DNA of 60,238 nt. Origin: Clostridiales bacterium. Its GTDB lineage: Bacteria > Bacillota > Clostridia > Christensenellales > Aristaeellaceae. The DNA lies in NCBI GenBank assembly GCA_015056145.1, contig SVGY01000015.1, positions 1 to 60,238 on the forward strand. Reading direction: 5' to 3'. A program made the position numbers and the translations under genes. The first letter of the stretch is position 1, and each line of letters begins with the position of its first letter. Shown here piece by piece: positions 16,901 to 24,965 of this stretch. Below the pieces are notes generated by a model. The model ran no database searches. It was not told the DNA's origin and saw only the letters and a program-made list of their open reading frames with translations.

Positions 16901-19900
16901 GCCGGGCACAGCGGGGATGGCGTTGCTGAAGTTGGTGTAGGTGCCGTTCTGGTATACCTTCACGGAATCCTCCAGCAGGGAGGCGCCGCTTTCATCCACG
17001 AAGGAGAAGGTCACTTCCGCAGAGCCGGGGATGATGGCATAGGTCACGGTGACGGTAGCGGGGTCTGCCACGCCGTTTTCCACAACCACACTATCCGTGG
17101 ACACGGTCTTCAGGTCGTAACCGTCGATGACGGGAACCATGTCGCTGAGGTCAGTGTAGGTGCCGTTTTCGTAGGTCTTGGTGGCAGAGGTGCGGATTTC
17201 TGCGCCGGATTCGTCCACATAGACGAAGGTCACGTCCGCAGAGGTGGGGATCACCACGGTTTCCCTGTAGGTGATGGTTACGGTGGGATAATCTGCCACG
17301 CCGTTTTCGATCACCACGGTCTCGGGGGAGATCATGGCCAGATCGTAACCGTCGATCACGGGAATCATGTCGGTGAAGTCGTTGTAGATGCCGTTTTCAA
17401 AGGTCTTGGTAGCAGCAGTGCGGAGCTCTGCGCCGGATTCGTCCACATAGACGAAGGTCACGTCCGCAGAGGTGGGGATCACCACGGTTTCCCTGTAGGT
17501 GATGGTTACGGTGGGATAATCTGCCACGCCGTTTTCTATCACTACGGTCTCGGGGGAGATCATGGCCAGATCGTAACCGTCGATCACGGGGATCATGTCG
17601 GTGAAGTCGTTGTAGATGCCGTTTTCAAAGGTCTTGGTGGCAGCAGTGCGGAGTTCTGCGCCGGATTCGTCCACATAGACGAAGGTCACGTCCGCAGAGG
17701 TGGGGATCACCACGGTTTCCCTGTAGGTGATGGTTACGGTGGGATAATCTGCCACGCCGTTTTCGATCACCACGGTCTCGGGGGAGATCATGGCCAGATC
17801 GTAACCGTCGATCACGGGAATCATGTCGGTGAAGTCGTTGTAGATGCCGTTCTCAAAGGTCTTGGTGGCAGAGGTGCGGAGCTCTGCGCCGGATTCGTCC
17901 ACATAGACGAAGGTCACGTCCGCAGAGGTGGGCGCCACATAGATCTCGCCGTAGGTCACGGTGATGAAGGCAGGAGAGGCCACGCCGTCCACGATGCTCA
18001 GCAGATCAGTGCTGACGGACTTCACTTCGTAGCCGTCCACAGCAGGGATCATGTCGCTGAAATCGGTGTAGCTGCCGTTCTCGTAGGTCTTGGTGGCGTT
18101 GTCCCGAAGGGGATTGCCGCTTTCATCCACATAGGAGAAAGTTACATCGGCGGTGGTGGGTGCCACATAGATCTCGCCGTAGGTCACGGTGATGAAGGCC
18201 GGAGAGGCCACGCCGTCCACGATGCTCAACAGATCAGTGCTGACGGACTTCACTTCGTAGCCATCCACAGCAGGGATCATGTCGCTGAAATCGGTGTAGC
18301 TGCCGTTTTCGTAGGTCTTGGTGGCGTTGTCCAGCAGAGTTGCGCCGCTTTCATCCACATAGGAGAAAGTTACATCGGCGGTGGTGGGTGCCACATAGAT
18401 CTCGCCGTAGGTCACAGTGATGAAGGCCGGAGAGGCTACGCCGTCCACGATGCTCAGCAGATCAGTGCTGACAGACTTCACTTCGTAGCCGTCCACAGCA
18501 GGGATCATGTCGCTGAAATCGGTGTAGCTGCCGTTTTCGTAGGTCTTGGTGGCGTTGTCCAGCAGGGGATTGCCGCTTTCATCCACATAGGAGAAAGTTA
18601 CATCGGCGGTGGCGGGTGCCACATAGATCTCGCCGTAGGTCACGGTAATGAAGGCAGGAGAGGCCACACCATCCACGATGTTCAGCAGATCAGTGCTGAC
18701 GGACTTCACTTCGTAGCCGTCCACAGCAGGGATCATGTCGCTGAAATCGGTGTAGGTACCGTTCTCGTAGGTCTTGGTGGCGTTGTCCAGCAGGGGATTG
18801 CCGCTTTCATCCACATAGGAGAAAGTTACATCGGCGGTGGTGGGCGCCTTGAGGCCCTCGTTCACATAATCGCCGGACACATAGCCGTCCAGGCCGTTGT
18901 ACTGAATGTAGTACCAGCCGCTGTCCAGCTTGCCGTGAATGATGATATCGCCCTCATGAGGAATCGTTCCGATGGGATCGTAATCCTTGTTGGGGGTCTT
19001 GCGGAAATTGACGGGCTTCTTGTTGCCGGTGGTGATGTAACCGGGAATGTCGCCCAGGGGAGTATAGTTGCCAAAGGCCTCAGGGCCGGAGGGAACTTCC
19101 GGGGCCGGGGGCTCGGTGGGCGCAACGGTAGGAGCATCGGTGGGGGCGTCGGTGGGTTCATCGGCAGGAGGATAACCCTCGTAGACGTACTTGCTGCTCA
19201 TGTAGCCGGTAACGCCGTTATAGGTGATGTAGTGCCAGCCGATATCCAGCACACCGTGCAGGATCACTTCGCCCTGGAAAGGCACCTTGCCGATGGGGTC
19301 GTAATCCTGGTTGGGGGTCTGGCGGATATTGACGTTCTTGCCGTTATCGGCGGCAATGTAACCGGGGATATCGCCCAGGGGAGTGTAATTGCCAAAGGCC
19401 TCAGGGCCGGAGGGAACTTCCGGGGCCGGGGGCTCGGTGGGCGCATCGGTAGGAGCATCGGTAGGTTCATCTGCCGGAGGATAGCCCTCGTAGACGTACT
19501 TGCTGCTCATGTAGCCGGTAACGCCGTTGTAGGTGATGTAGTGCCAGCCGATATCCAGCACGCCATGCAGGATCACTTCGCCCTGGAAGGGAACCTTGCC
19601 GATGGGTTCGTAATCCTGGTTGGGGGTCTGGCGGATATTGATATTCTTACCGCTGTCGGAGGCAATGTAGCCGGGAATATCGCCCAGGGGAGTGTAATTG
19701 CCGAAGGCCTCGGGGCCGGAGGGAACTTCCGGAGCCGGAGGGTCGGTAGGTTCATCCGCCGGGGGGGCCGGAGGCTCCGTGGGGTCATCCTCCTGGGGCG
19801 GAGTGGGTTCGTTGGTGGGTGCAGTGGTGGGCATGGCGATGGTGGAAAGGTACACCGGGCATGCGCCAAGGAAGTCTGTGTGCTCTGCGTCGGAGTACAC

Positions 19901-20281
19901 ATTCATAATGGCCACAGCGCTTTCCATAATCACTTCGGTGGTATCCTGCACCACTTCGTACAGTACACCGTCGCTGGAAAGGCCGGTCATAATCAGCTCA
20001 TAGCAGGATGCGTCTCCATCCACCATAACAGATATCTGCAGGGGGAAGGACACGGGCTGATCCAGCTGAGCCCAGTAGAGAATGCCCTCGTCCCCCTCGG
20101 CAGGGAAAGCGAAGGTCATACCGGTTACGCCAAAGGCGTCGGTATAGCTGATGATCAGCGCAGGCAGCGAGGTTACTTCCCCGGCCAGCGCCGCCATGGG
20201 AACCACCAGTTCCACCAGGATCAGCGCAAGGCTCATCACCAGTGCAATGGTGCGTTTCATGCGTCCCATTGTGTTTGTCAT
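13979..20281 (-). CDS. Giant MucBP-like/SH3b-repeat surface protein with cytoplasmic tail
   Basis: A 2100-aa protein. ATG 20281 is chosen for GAAGGAGGA upstream and the signal peptide it opens (cleavage near residue 34, MAALAGE). Order: three bacterial SH3 modules of about 85-95 residues in Pro/Thr-rich linkers (about 195-475), thirteen MucBP-like modules of about 70-75 residues (about 480-1455; VTFSYVDESG, GYEVKSVSTD), SH3-like modules again (about 1555-1870), a Ser/Gly linker, one membrane helix at about 1907-1930, and a tail of about 168 residues rich in Pro, Ser, Gly and Phe that ends basic and then acidic. MucBP-type domains bind mucin in lactobacilli, so adhesion to host glycans is plausible. 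Unlike most such proteins it has no LPxTG tail. Repeats 5-7 are nearly identical at DNA level. Confidence 0.9.
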   Translation of the reverse strand: MTNTMGRMKRTIALVMSLALILVELVVPMAALAGEVTSLPALIISYTDAFGVTGMTFAFPAEGDEGILYWAQLDQPVSFPLQISVMVDGDASCYELIMTGLSSDGVLYEVVQDTTEVIMESAVAIMNVYSDAEHTDFLGACPVYLSTIAMPTTAPTNEPTPPQEDDPTEPPAPPADEPTDPPAPEVPSGPEAFGNYTPLGDIPGYIASDSGKNINIRQTPNQDYEPIGKVPFQGEVILHGVLDIGWHYITYNGVTGYMSSKYVYEGYPPADEPTDAPTDAPTEPPAPEVPSGPEAFGNYTPLGDIPGYIAADNGKNVNIRQTPNQDYDPIGKVPFQGEVILHGVLDIGWHYITYNGVTGYMSSKYVYEGYPPADEPTDAPTDAPTVAPTEPPAPEVPSGPEAFGNYTPLGDIPGYITTGNKKPVNFRKTPNKDYDPIGTIPHEGDIIIHGKLDSGWYYIQYNGLDGYVSGDYVNEGLKAPTTADVTFSYVDESGNPLLDNATKTYENGTYTDFSDMIPAVDGYEVKSVSTDLLNIVDGVASPAFITVTYGEIYVAPATADVTFSYVDESGNPLLDNATKTYENGSYTDFSDMIPAVDGYEVKSVSTDLLSIVDGVASPAFITVTYGEIYVAPTTADVTFSYVDESGATLLDNATKTYENGSYTDFSDMIPAVDGYEVKSVSTDLLSIVDGVASPAFITVTYGEIYVAPTTADVTFSYVDESGNPLRDNATKTYENGSYTDFSDMIPAVDGYEVKSVSTDLLSIVDGVASPAFITVTYGEIYVAPTSADVTFVYVDESGAELRTSATKTFENGIYNDFTDMIPVIDGYDLAMISPETVVIENGVADYPTVTITYRETVVIPTSADVTFVYVDESGAELRTAATKTFENGIYNDFTDMIPVIDGYDLAMISPETVVIENGVADYPTVTITYRETVVIPTSADVTFVYVDESGAELRTAATKTFENGIYNDFTDMIPVIDGYDLAMISPETVVIENGVADYPTVTITYRETVVIPTSADVTFVYVDESGAEIRTSATKTYENGTYTDLSDMVPVIDGYDLKTVSTDSVVVENGVADPATVTVTYAIIPGSAEVTFSFVDESGASLLEDSVKVYQNGTYTNFSNAIPAVPGYDFQSLSTELLTVDRGVATPASITVTYKKHISALLNVRYVVDGVEFLSEQIVMEVGSRTFAPDESLIPEGYTPVSADPVTVTLSADGTLSQSEVVFSYEKVVPPTSADVPFRFVDEKGKVIKELVITLEEGEYSDLSEYITEFDGYTFKSASATGVIVQAGVAVPDQVTFTYEKNTTAMLEVRYVDPIGQVLSTETLPLKPGKHQISPNPSVIPEGYKLSPSGNTIPATVVVESGNKLVAKPNMIEFHLVSTSVYAEITVNYLTTTGQVLYTTKLELEPGTHTLLPDASLLPEGYEIITSPAQKHQITVQDSGVSSQLVANFYCKETVSEVYVGYAVTTDKTALRNAYNQKDQSIITTLPQGTLVFVNGQVTVSDVLWSSAQTVLGTYVSGAVLDSNLRRISDQEAAQLIEQWKKDNPTPTPTHSPEPSLSGYYMTTTSNIVMRSQPSVYASYTQLPLNGVVYITGEGTMNGTKWYTINYDGKAGYIRGDQAKMLRKMTNAQVDNFLGGSTPAPSVSASPYDPYGASSYGYVTSSSVNFRESPSTSGRRIKVLYKYGFGLIISTREVNGATWYQINQNGITGWVHGNYFRQLNMTELNSFLVSDEYKQGLSANSNGGVAPGGSGSSGSSSGSSGSSSGSATPGNIASVEDWNVGAWQNSGVASPSYQPFNPYATATPAPTLAPDEELEAGDYTTTTLIRLYESTSKSSTITPVSANAQVTIKEKLTANNAEWYVVSYNGKQLYMEAQTADNLEAAAAAPTASIEPIFTMIPIDYEPEEVSTSSAPWGLIAGAVILLGGAGGVYAYALNQNKKRKAAARRGSAARKPSGAPQTRRAVSAPTVTGNNPYGTQQTSGGNWNPYGTGSQPSSWDSSAPGSGDNATSSFGSDFSGSFAPPSESAGTFAPPASSSFGTEGDSSATNPFAPPADFSPSGAAQRSNPFARPVEPTDGANGEPRRRSTRQDRFGSDDGSFGG

Positions 20282-20336
20282 GTTACGTTCCTCCTTCATT
20301 GGCAGGCAGAGAGAATTGCATACCAGTTCATTTTCT

Positions 20337-20365
20337 ATTGTAAGGCGTAAGCCTTTGCCTGTCAA
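20337..20365 (-). promoter_or_regulatory. Sigma-A promoter of the giant surface-protein gene
   Basis: On the minus strand, TTGACA (20365-20360), a 17-base spacer, and TACAAT (20342-20337), about 55 bases before the start at 20281. Confidence 0.82.
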
Positions 20366-20479
20366 GCAAAACAGGGCTCTGGCACACTTGCCTGGCCTGT
20401 AACCTTTTTTCTTTCTGACAAGGGTTCGGGGCATTTCGTATCGAATACTTTACAGGAATACTTTTGGAGGCGATTTTCC

Positions 20480-21052
20480 ATGTTCGATGATAAAATGATT
20501 ACCGAAACTCCCATCAGCGAAGAGCTCAAGTTTCAGGGTGCGCTGATTGATGTGAGCCACATGACGGTACGCCTGCCCGATGGCCGCACGGCCCTTAGGG
20601 AAGTGGTGCACCACAAGGGGGCTGCCGCCGTGGTGCCCGTGGATGATGAGGGTTTTGTGTACCTTGTGCGCCAGCACCGTGTGGTAAACGATATGCTCAT
20701 GTGGGAGATTCCCGCCGGCAAGCTGGACAGCGCCGACGAGGAACCCCTTGCCTGCGCCATCCGGGAGTTGAAGGAAGAAACCGGCCTTGTGGCGGAAAAC
20801 ATGGAAATGCTCAGCCACATCGTTACCACCCCCGGCTTTTGCACCGAGAAGATCGGCCTGTTCCTTGCCACCGGTCTTTCCCAGCACGAAACCCATTTTG
20901 ACGAGGACGAGTTCCTTCAGCTGACCCGCATGCCCCTTTCCGAGGCAGTGGAGCGGGTCATGAACGGCGAGTTCCGGGATGCCAAAACCGCCCTGGGCCT
21001 GCTGATGGCATGGCAGAAACTCCATCCTGTAACAAATATAACGGAGCGCTGA
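20480..21052 (+). CDS. Nudix hydrolase, ADP-ribose pyrophosphatase type
   Basis: A 190-aa enzyme with the Nudix box at about residues 77-100 (GKLDSADEEPLACAIRELKE then ETGL). It has REL-EE-G as required, with one residue more than usual between the first Gly and the Glu. The PAGK and flanking strands fit the ADP-ribose pyrophosphatase (YqkG/NudF) group, which splits ADP-ribose into AMP and ribose 5-phosphate in the cytoplasm. GGAGG lies nine bases before ATG 20480. First gene of a run of closely spaced plus-strand genes up to 23640. Confidence 0.9.
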   Translation: MFDDKMITETPISEELKFQGALIDVSHMTVRLPDGRTALREVVHHKGAAAVVPVDDEGFVYLVRQHRVVNDMLMWEIPAGKLDSADEEPLACAIRELKEETGLVAENMEMLSHIVTTPGFCTEKIGLFLATGLSQHETHFDEDEFLQLTRMPLSEAVERVMNGEFRDAKTALGLLMAWQKLHPVTNITER

Positions 21053-21061
21053 GGAATATTC

Positions 21062-21640
21062 ATGCAAAGCTATCAGGACATTTTTTCCCTTATGCCGGTT
21101 ATCCGTACAAAGCGGCTCACCCTGCGTGCAGCCCGCATGAGCGATGCAGAGGATCTCTACGAATACTCCAGGGATCCTGCTGTGGCCCGGCATGTGCTCT
21201 GGGATGCGCATACCTCCATCCACCAGACCCGTACCTACATCCGCTATCTTCTGCGCCAGTACAAAAGCGGCCAGCCCTCCTCCTTTGTGATTACCATGAG
21301 CGATACGGGCAAGGCCATTGGCACCATCGGCTTTATGTGGATCCAGCAGGATCACCGGTCAGCCGAGGTGGGCTACAGCCTGAGCCGGGATTACTGGAAC
21401 CGGGGCATCATGACCGAAGCCCTGCGGGCCATTATCGACATGGGCTTTACCAAGCTGAACCTGAACCGCATCGAGGCCATGCACGAAGTGGATAACCCCG
21501 CCAGCGGCAAGGTGATGCAGAAGGCCGGCATGCACTACGAGGGACGCTTGCGCCAGCGTGTGTACAACAAGGGCCGCTTTGCAGATGTGGATCTTTATGC
21601 TATCCTGCGGCAGGATTTTGTTTCGTCCAATCGTTACTGA
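21062..21640 (+). CDS. GNAT acetyltransferase, RimJ/RimL type
   Basis: A 192-aa GCN5-related N-acetyltransferase. It opens with the RimJ/RimL pattern (IRTKRLTLRAARMSDAEDLY), followed by the acetyl-CoA strand (AIGTIGFMWI, AEVGYSLSRDYWNRGIMTEA) and the C-terminal NPASGKVMQKAGMHYEGRLR motif. This family acetylates protein N-termini or small substrates; the target here is unknown. GAGGA precedes the ATG, nine bases after the Nudix stop, so the two are co-transcribed. Confidence 0.9.
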   Translation: MQSYQDIFSLMPVIRTKRLTLRAARMSDAEDLYEYSRDPAVARHVLWDAHTSIHQTRTYIRYLLRQYKSGQPSSFVITMSDTGKAIGTIGFMWIQQDHRSAEVGYSLSRDYWNRGIMTEALRAIIDMGFTKLNLNRIEAMHEVDNPASGKVMQKAGMHYEGRLRQRVYNKGRFADVDLYAILRQDFVSSNRY

Positions 21641-21664
21641 TTTCTGGAGGGAAGGAAGGCTGTT

Positions 21665-22492
21665 ATGAAAAAGAAACTGCTGCTGATGTGCCTTGTGGGC
21701 CTTGCGCTGGTTATTTTCGGCGCTTGTTCTTCCCCGCCGGGTACTGCCTACACCAAGGCCATGGAGCTCTTTGCCGACGGCGAATACGAAGCTGCCGCCG
21801 CCGCCTTTGACAAGCTGGGCGACTATCAGCAGTCGGAGACCTACGCCGCCTATTCCCACGGCCTTGTTCTGTACAACGCCGGCTCCTATACGGAGGCGGA
21901 GCCTTACTTTGCCAACTGCCGCAACTTCATGCTGGGCGAAAGCCGCTACCAGTTCTGCCACGGCTGCCTGCTGGAAAGCCAGGAACTTTACGCCGAGGCG
22001 GCTGAATGCTTCGGCCTTCTTGGCGAATACGAGGATGCACCCAAGCACCACCAGTACTGCCTGGGCCGCTCCCTGGAAAATGCCAAGGACTACGAAAACG
22101 CCCTCTACGCCTTTGAGGCGGCAGGGGACTACAGCGACTCCGCCCTCCGGCTGGAAAACCTGCAAAGCCAGATCTACGACAAGGCCACCCTGCTCATGAG
22201 CCAGGGCGACTACGAAAATGCACTGTACCTCTTTGGCATGCTGGGCGAATATTTCGATTCCCCGGTACAGGCCCGGGAATGCAAGCGGCACTTCCGGGAG
22301 CAGAAGTATGCCGAGGCGGAAGCCCTGCTGGAAAGCGGAGACTACCAGGGGGCCTACGAAACCTTTAAAGGCATCGGCGGCTACAGCGATGCGGAGATCA
22401 GGGCCGAGGAACTGCGCACCACCTACGGCCTTGAAGAAATTACCGCTGCGCCGGAGCCATTCCCTGTGCCGGAGGAAACCGGAGAAGAATAA
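21665..22492 (+). CDS. TPR-type lipoprotein
   Basis: A 275-aa lipoprotein. Signal peptide with lipobox FGAC (Cys near residue 21), then about nine short helical repeats of roughly 20-28 residues that alternate Tyr/Ala patterns such as GEYEAAAAAFDKLGDYQQSE, GDYENALYLFGMLGEYFDS and GDYQGAYETFKGIGGYSDAE. These are tetratricopeptide/Sel1-like. A Pro/Glu-rich tail follows. It should be tethered outside the membrane and act as a protein-binding scaffold. Strong ribosome binding site GGAGGGAAGG before ATG 21665. Partner unknown. Confidence 0.85.
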   Translation: MKKKLLLMCLVGLALVIFGACSSPPGTAYTKAMELFADGEYEAAAAAFDKLGDYQQSETYAAYSHGLVLYNAGSYTEAEPYFANCRNFMLGESRYQFCHGCLLESQELYAEAAECFGLLGEYEDAPKHHQYCLGRSLENAKDYENALYAFEAAGDYSDSALRLENLQSQIYDKATLLMSQGDYENALYLFGMLGEYFDSPVQARECKRHFREQKYAEAEALLESGDYQGAYETFKGIGGYSDAEIRAEELRTTYGLEEITAAPEPFPVPEETGEE

Positions 22493-22520
22493 TCAAACCA
22501 CCAAGGAAGGAAAGATACCC

Positions 22521-23081
22521 ATGGCCAAGCTGTATTTCCGTTACGGAGCAATGGGCTCCAGCAAGACCGCCAACGCCATCATGGTGCGCCACAACTACTT
22601 GGAGCGGGGCCAGAAGGTGCTCATGCTCAAGCCCCGGCTGGACAACCGGGACGGCGCCACCACCATCAGAAGCCGCTGCGGCCTGGACTGCCAGTGTGCG
22701 TTCATGGAGGATATCGAAAACTACCGCGTGAAGGACTTTGACTGCGTCATCGTGGACGAGGCCCAATTCCTGACCCGGGCACAGGTGGAAAAGCTGGTAC
22801 AGATTGTGGACGAGGAAAACGTTCCCGTTATCGCCTACGGTCTCCGGGCGGATTTCCAGCAGAACCTGTTCGAGGGCAGCAAGTGGCTGCTGGCCTGGGC
22901 CGATACCATCGAGGAAGTGAAAACCATCTGCTGGTGCGGCAAAAAAGCCACCTGCAACGCCCGCATTTCCGACGGCAAGGTGATCAAGGAAGGCGAGCAG
23001 GTAGTGCTTGGCGGCAACGAGAGCTACGTCAGCCTGTGCCGCAAGCACTGGGCCATGGGCATGCTCAAGCCTGAGGAATAA
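22521..23081 (+). CDS. tdk: Thymidine kinase
   Basis: A 186-aa type II thymidine kinase that phosphorylates thymidine in the pyrimidine salvage pathway. P-loop GAMGSSKTANA at about residues 8-18, the Walker-B-like VIVDEAQFLTR, the lasso and zinc-binding cysteines in CWCGKKATCNAR, and a final Cys near SLCRKHW. ATG 22521 follows AAGGAAGGAAAG. Close spacing with flanking genes points to one operon. Confidence 0.95.
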   Translation: MAKLYFRYGAMGSSKTANAIMVRHNYLERGQKVLMLKPRLDNRDGATTIRSRCGLDCQCAFMEDIENYRVKDFDCVIVDEAQFLTRAQVEKLVQIVDEENVPVIAYGLRADFQQNLFEGSKWLLAWADTIEEVKTICWCGKKATCNARISDGKVIKEGEQVVLGGNESYVSLCRKHWAMGMLKPEE

Positions 23082-23094
23082 GGAGGCGCACATT

Positions 23095-23640
23095 TTGGAA
23101 AAACTGCGTCGGTTTATCTGGTACCTGGCAGGGCGGCTGTTTTTTGTGCTGGCTCTTGCGGGCATCTGCACCGTGGTGTTTTACTACGCTATGAACGCCT
23201 CCAACATCCACATCGTATTAAAGGATGGCATGGCCCGCCGGGCCCAGGTCATCATGATGGAGGAGGATCCTGCGGAACTGGGCAAGTTCTTCCAGTCCAG
23301 CTATCTGCAGCTGGATCAGAACCTGCAGATCGCCCTGGATGACCAGAGTCCCTACATTTGCTACAATATCCGAGGCATTGACCATCGGCTGAAAATGACC
23401 TGGATGTGGTGCTGGCCCTGGGACAACATCGCCCGGGCTGAATTCACCGAGGAGATCCCCCGCATTGACGGCCGTGTAAAACCCCAGTACTCTGCCACCG
23501 CCAGCGCCCTTTACGGCGAAAACTACGAAAGCCCGCCCCGCTGGCAGGGCGGCCGCTATTCTGCCGTGCTGGTGAAGGAAAACGGCCAGTGGCACATCCG
23601 CTCCCTGGAGCTGCTGGAAGCGCTGCAGCCCGCCGAATAA
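23095..23640 (+). CDS. Single-pass membrane protein of unknown function
   Basis: A 181-aa protein. TTG 23095 is used as start because AAGGAGG lies seven bases upstream. A basic N-terminus and one helix (about residues 10-33) are followed by an extracellular domain of about 145 residues with several Trp residues (KMTWMWCWPWDN) and a C-terminal GRYSAVLVKENGQWHIRSLE segment. That last segment looks like the closing strands of an NTF2-like or SnoaL-like fold, though the match is weak. Seven bases from the tdk stop to the ribosome binding site implies co-transcription. Confidence 0.65.
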   Translation: MEKLRRFIWYLAGRLFFVLALAGICTVVFYYAMNASNIHIVLKDGMARRAQVIMMEEDPAELGKFFQSSYLQLDQNLQIALDDQSPYICYNIRGIDHRLKMTWMWCWPWDNIARAEFTEEIPRIDGRVKPQYSATASALYGENYESPPRWQGGRYSAVLVKENGQWHIRSLELLEALQPAE

Positions 23641-23717
23641 TTCACTCCCCGCCCTCTCCCCGCATAGGATGGAGAGCGGCGGTTCTCCTTTTACCCGGAC
23701 CGCCCGGGAGAGTGAAT
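23640..23717 (+). promoter_or_regulatory. Nested inverted repeat over the mazF leader
   Basis: Outer arms ATTCACTC (23640-23647) and GAGTGAAT (23710-23717) enclose an inner GC-rich pair, CCTCTCC with GGAGAG. The right outer arm overlaps the GGGAGAG that serves as mazF ribosome binding site, so folding could hide the site. A combined terminator/attenuator is another reading. No T-run follows the inner stem. Confidence 0.4.
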
Positions 23718-23722
23718 AAACC

Positions 23723-24091
23723 ATGAAACGTGGAGAAATATATATGGCGCAGCTGGATCCGGTCATGGGCAGCGAACAGGGCGGCACCCGTCCGGTGCTC
23801 ATCATCCAGAACGACCGGGGAAACCGTTATGCGCCAACAGTGATCGTCGTTCCCCTCACCACCAGCACCGGCAAGCCTCCCCTTCCCACCCATGTGCAGC
23901 TTCGGGCAGGACAGGGCGGGCTGACCCACTCAAGCACTGTACTGTGCGAGCAGGTGCGCACCCTTGAAAAAACACGCCTGATCCGCTTCATGGGCAGGCT
24001 GGATACACCCTTGATAGAACCCATAGAGCAAGCGCTGCTCTGTTCCCTTGATATGGACGGGGGCGGCCGAAAGGACGTAGAATCGCAATGA
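23723..24091 (+). CDS. mazF: MazF/PemK-type mRNA endonuclease toxin
   Basis: A 122-aa protein of the MazF/EndoA fold, a ribosome-independent RNase that cuts single-stranded mRNA. Landmarks: MKRGEIYMAQLDPVMGSEQG at the N-terminus, GTRPVLIIQND, TVIVVPLTT and the TVLCEQVRTL strand. Length is normal. In Bacillota the antitoxin gene normally precedes it, but here the upstream gene is an unrelated membrane protein and no MazE/EndoAI-like frame is visible. The stop overlaps the yitT-like start by four bases (ATGA). Confidence 0.88.
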   Translation: MKRGEIYMAQLDPVMGSEQGGTRPVLIIQNDRGNRYAPTVIVVPLTTSTGKPPLPTHVQLRAGQGGLTHSSTVLCEQVRTLEKTRLIRFMGRLDTPLIEPIEQALLCSLDMDGGGRKDVESQ

Positions 24092-24942
24092 AGAAATCCC
24101 TTACCAAAGAACAGTGGCTGGCCTGGGGATATATCCTGCTGGGCTGCCTGGTGGGCGCTGCCTCCTACCCCTGGTTCCTGACGCCCAATCACATCGCCCC
24201 CGGCGGCATTACCGGCATTGCCACAGTGCTGAACTACCTCTTTCAGTGGCCGGTGGGCACCACCAGCCTGATCATGAACATACCCCTGTTCCTGATCGGC
24301 TACCGTTCCATGGGCAAAAGCTTTGCTTTCCGATCACTGGTGGCCACCGTGCTTCTGTCCCTGTTTATTGACCTTCTGCCCCTCAAGCCCATGACCGACG
24401 ATCCCCTTCTGGGGTCCATCTTCGGCGGTGTGCTTCTGGGCGTGGGTCTCGGCTTTGTTTTGAAGGGCGGCGCCACCACCGGCGGCACGGACATGGCTGC
24501 CCGGGTGGTGCACAACCATATTCCTTATTTTTCCGTAGGCTTGATCCTCTTCGCCATCGACTGTCTGGTGGTGCTTCTGGCAGGCTTCCAGATTGAGATC
24601 AAATACGCTCTGTACGCTTTTATCTGCCTGTATGTATCCTCCAAGATGATCGATATGGTCATGGAGGGCCTCACCACCGAAAAGGCCTGCTATATCAGCT
24701 CCCTCAAGTGGGACGCCATCCGCCTTGCCCTCATGGAGGAGCTGGGCCGGGGCGTGACTCTCATCAGCGCAAAGGGCGGCTTCCGTGGCGAGGATCGGCC
24801 TATGGTGCTTTGCGTCGTCAGCGCCCAGGAACTGGGCAGACTCAAGGCCATCGTCCGCCGGGAGGATCCCGCCGCCTTCGTGTACATTTCTGATGCCCAC
24901 GAGGTACTGGGCGAAGGATTCCGCAGGCTGGAGGAGGAATAA
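24088..24942 (+). CDS. YitT-family membrane protein
   Basis: A 284-aa protein of the YitT/DUF2179 family: five or six membrane helices up to about residue 185 with PGGITGIATVLN and the GGATTGGTDMAARV motif, then a cytoplasmic DUF2179 domain (GRGVTLISAKGGFRGEDRPM, and VYISDAHEVLGEGFR). Members are widespread in Bacillota; substrate and role are unclear. It overlaps the mazF stop by four bases, so the toxin and this protein are translated as a pair. Confidence 0.9.
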   Translation: MKKSLTKEQWLAWGYILLGCLVGAASYPWFLTPNHIAPGGITGIATVLNYLFQWPVGTTSLIMNIPLFLIGYRSMGKSFAFRSLVATVLLSLFIDLLPLKPMTDDPLLGSIFGGVLLGVGLGFVLKGGATTGGTDMAARVVHNHIPYFSVGLILFAIDCLVVLLAGFQIEIKYALYAFICLYVSSKMIDMVMEGLTTEKACYISSLKWDAIRLALMEELGRGVTLISAKGGFRGEDRPMVLCVVSAQELGRLKAIVRREDPAAFVYISDAHEVLGEGFRRLEEE

Positions 24943-24965
24943 GCCGATTTTTTCAGGCTGTGTGT

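Noticed and set aside
12890..20350. An open plus-strand frame of about 2480 codons opposite the giant surface-protein gene
   Set aside because: It is the complement of a highly repetitive gene with strong codon bias, begins in the metK leader and repeat array, and has Gly/His/Val-rich sequence without any domain. The minus-strand frame has signal peptide, modules and promoter.
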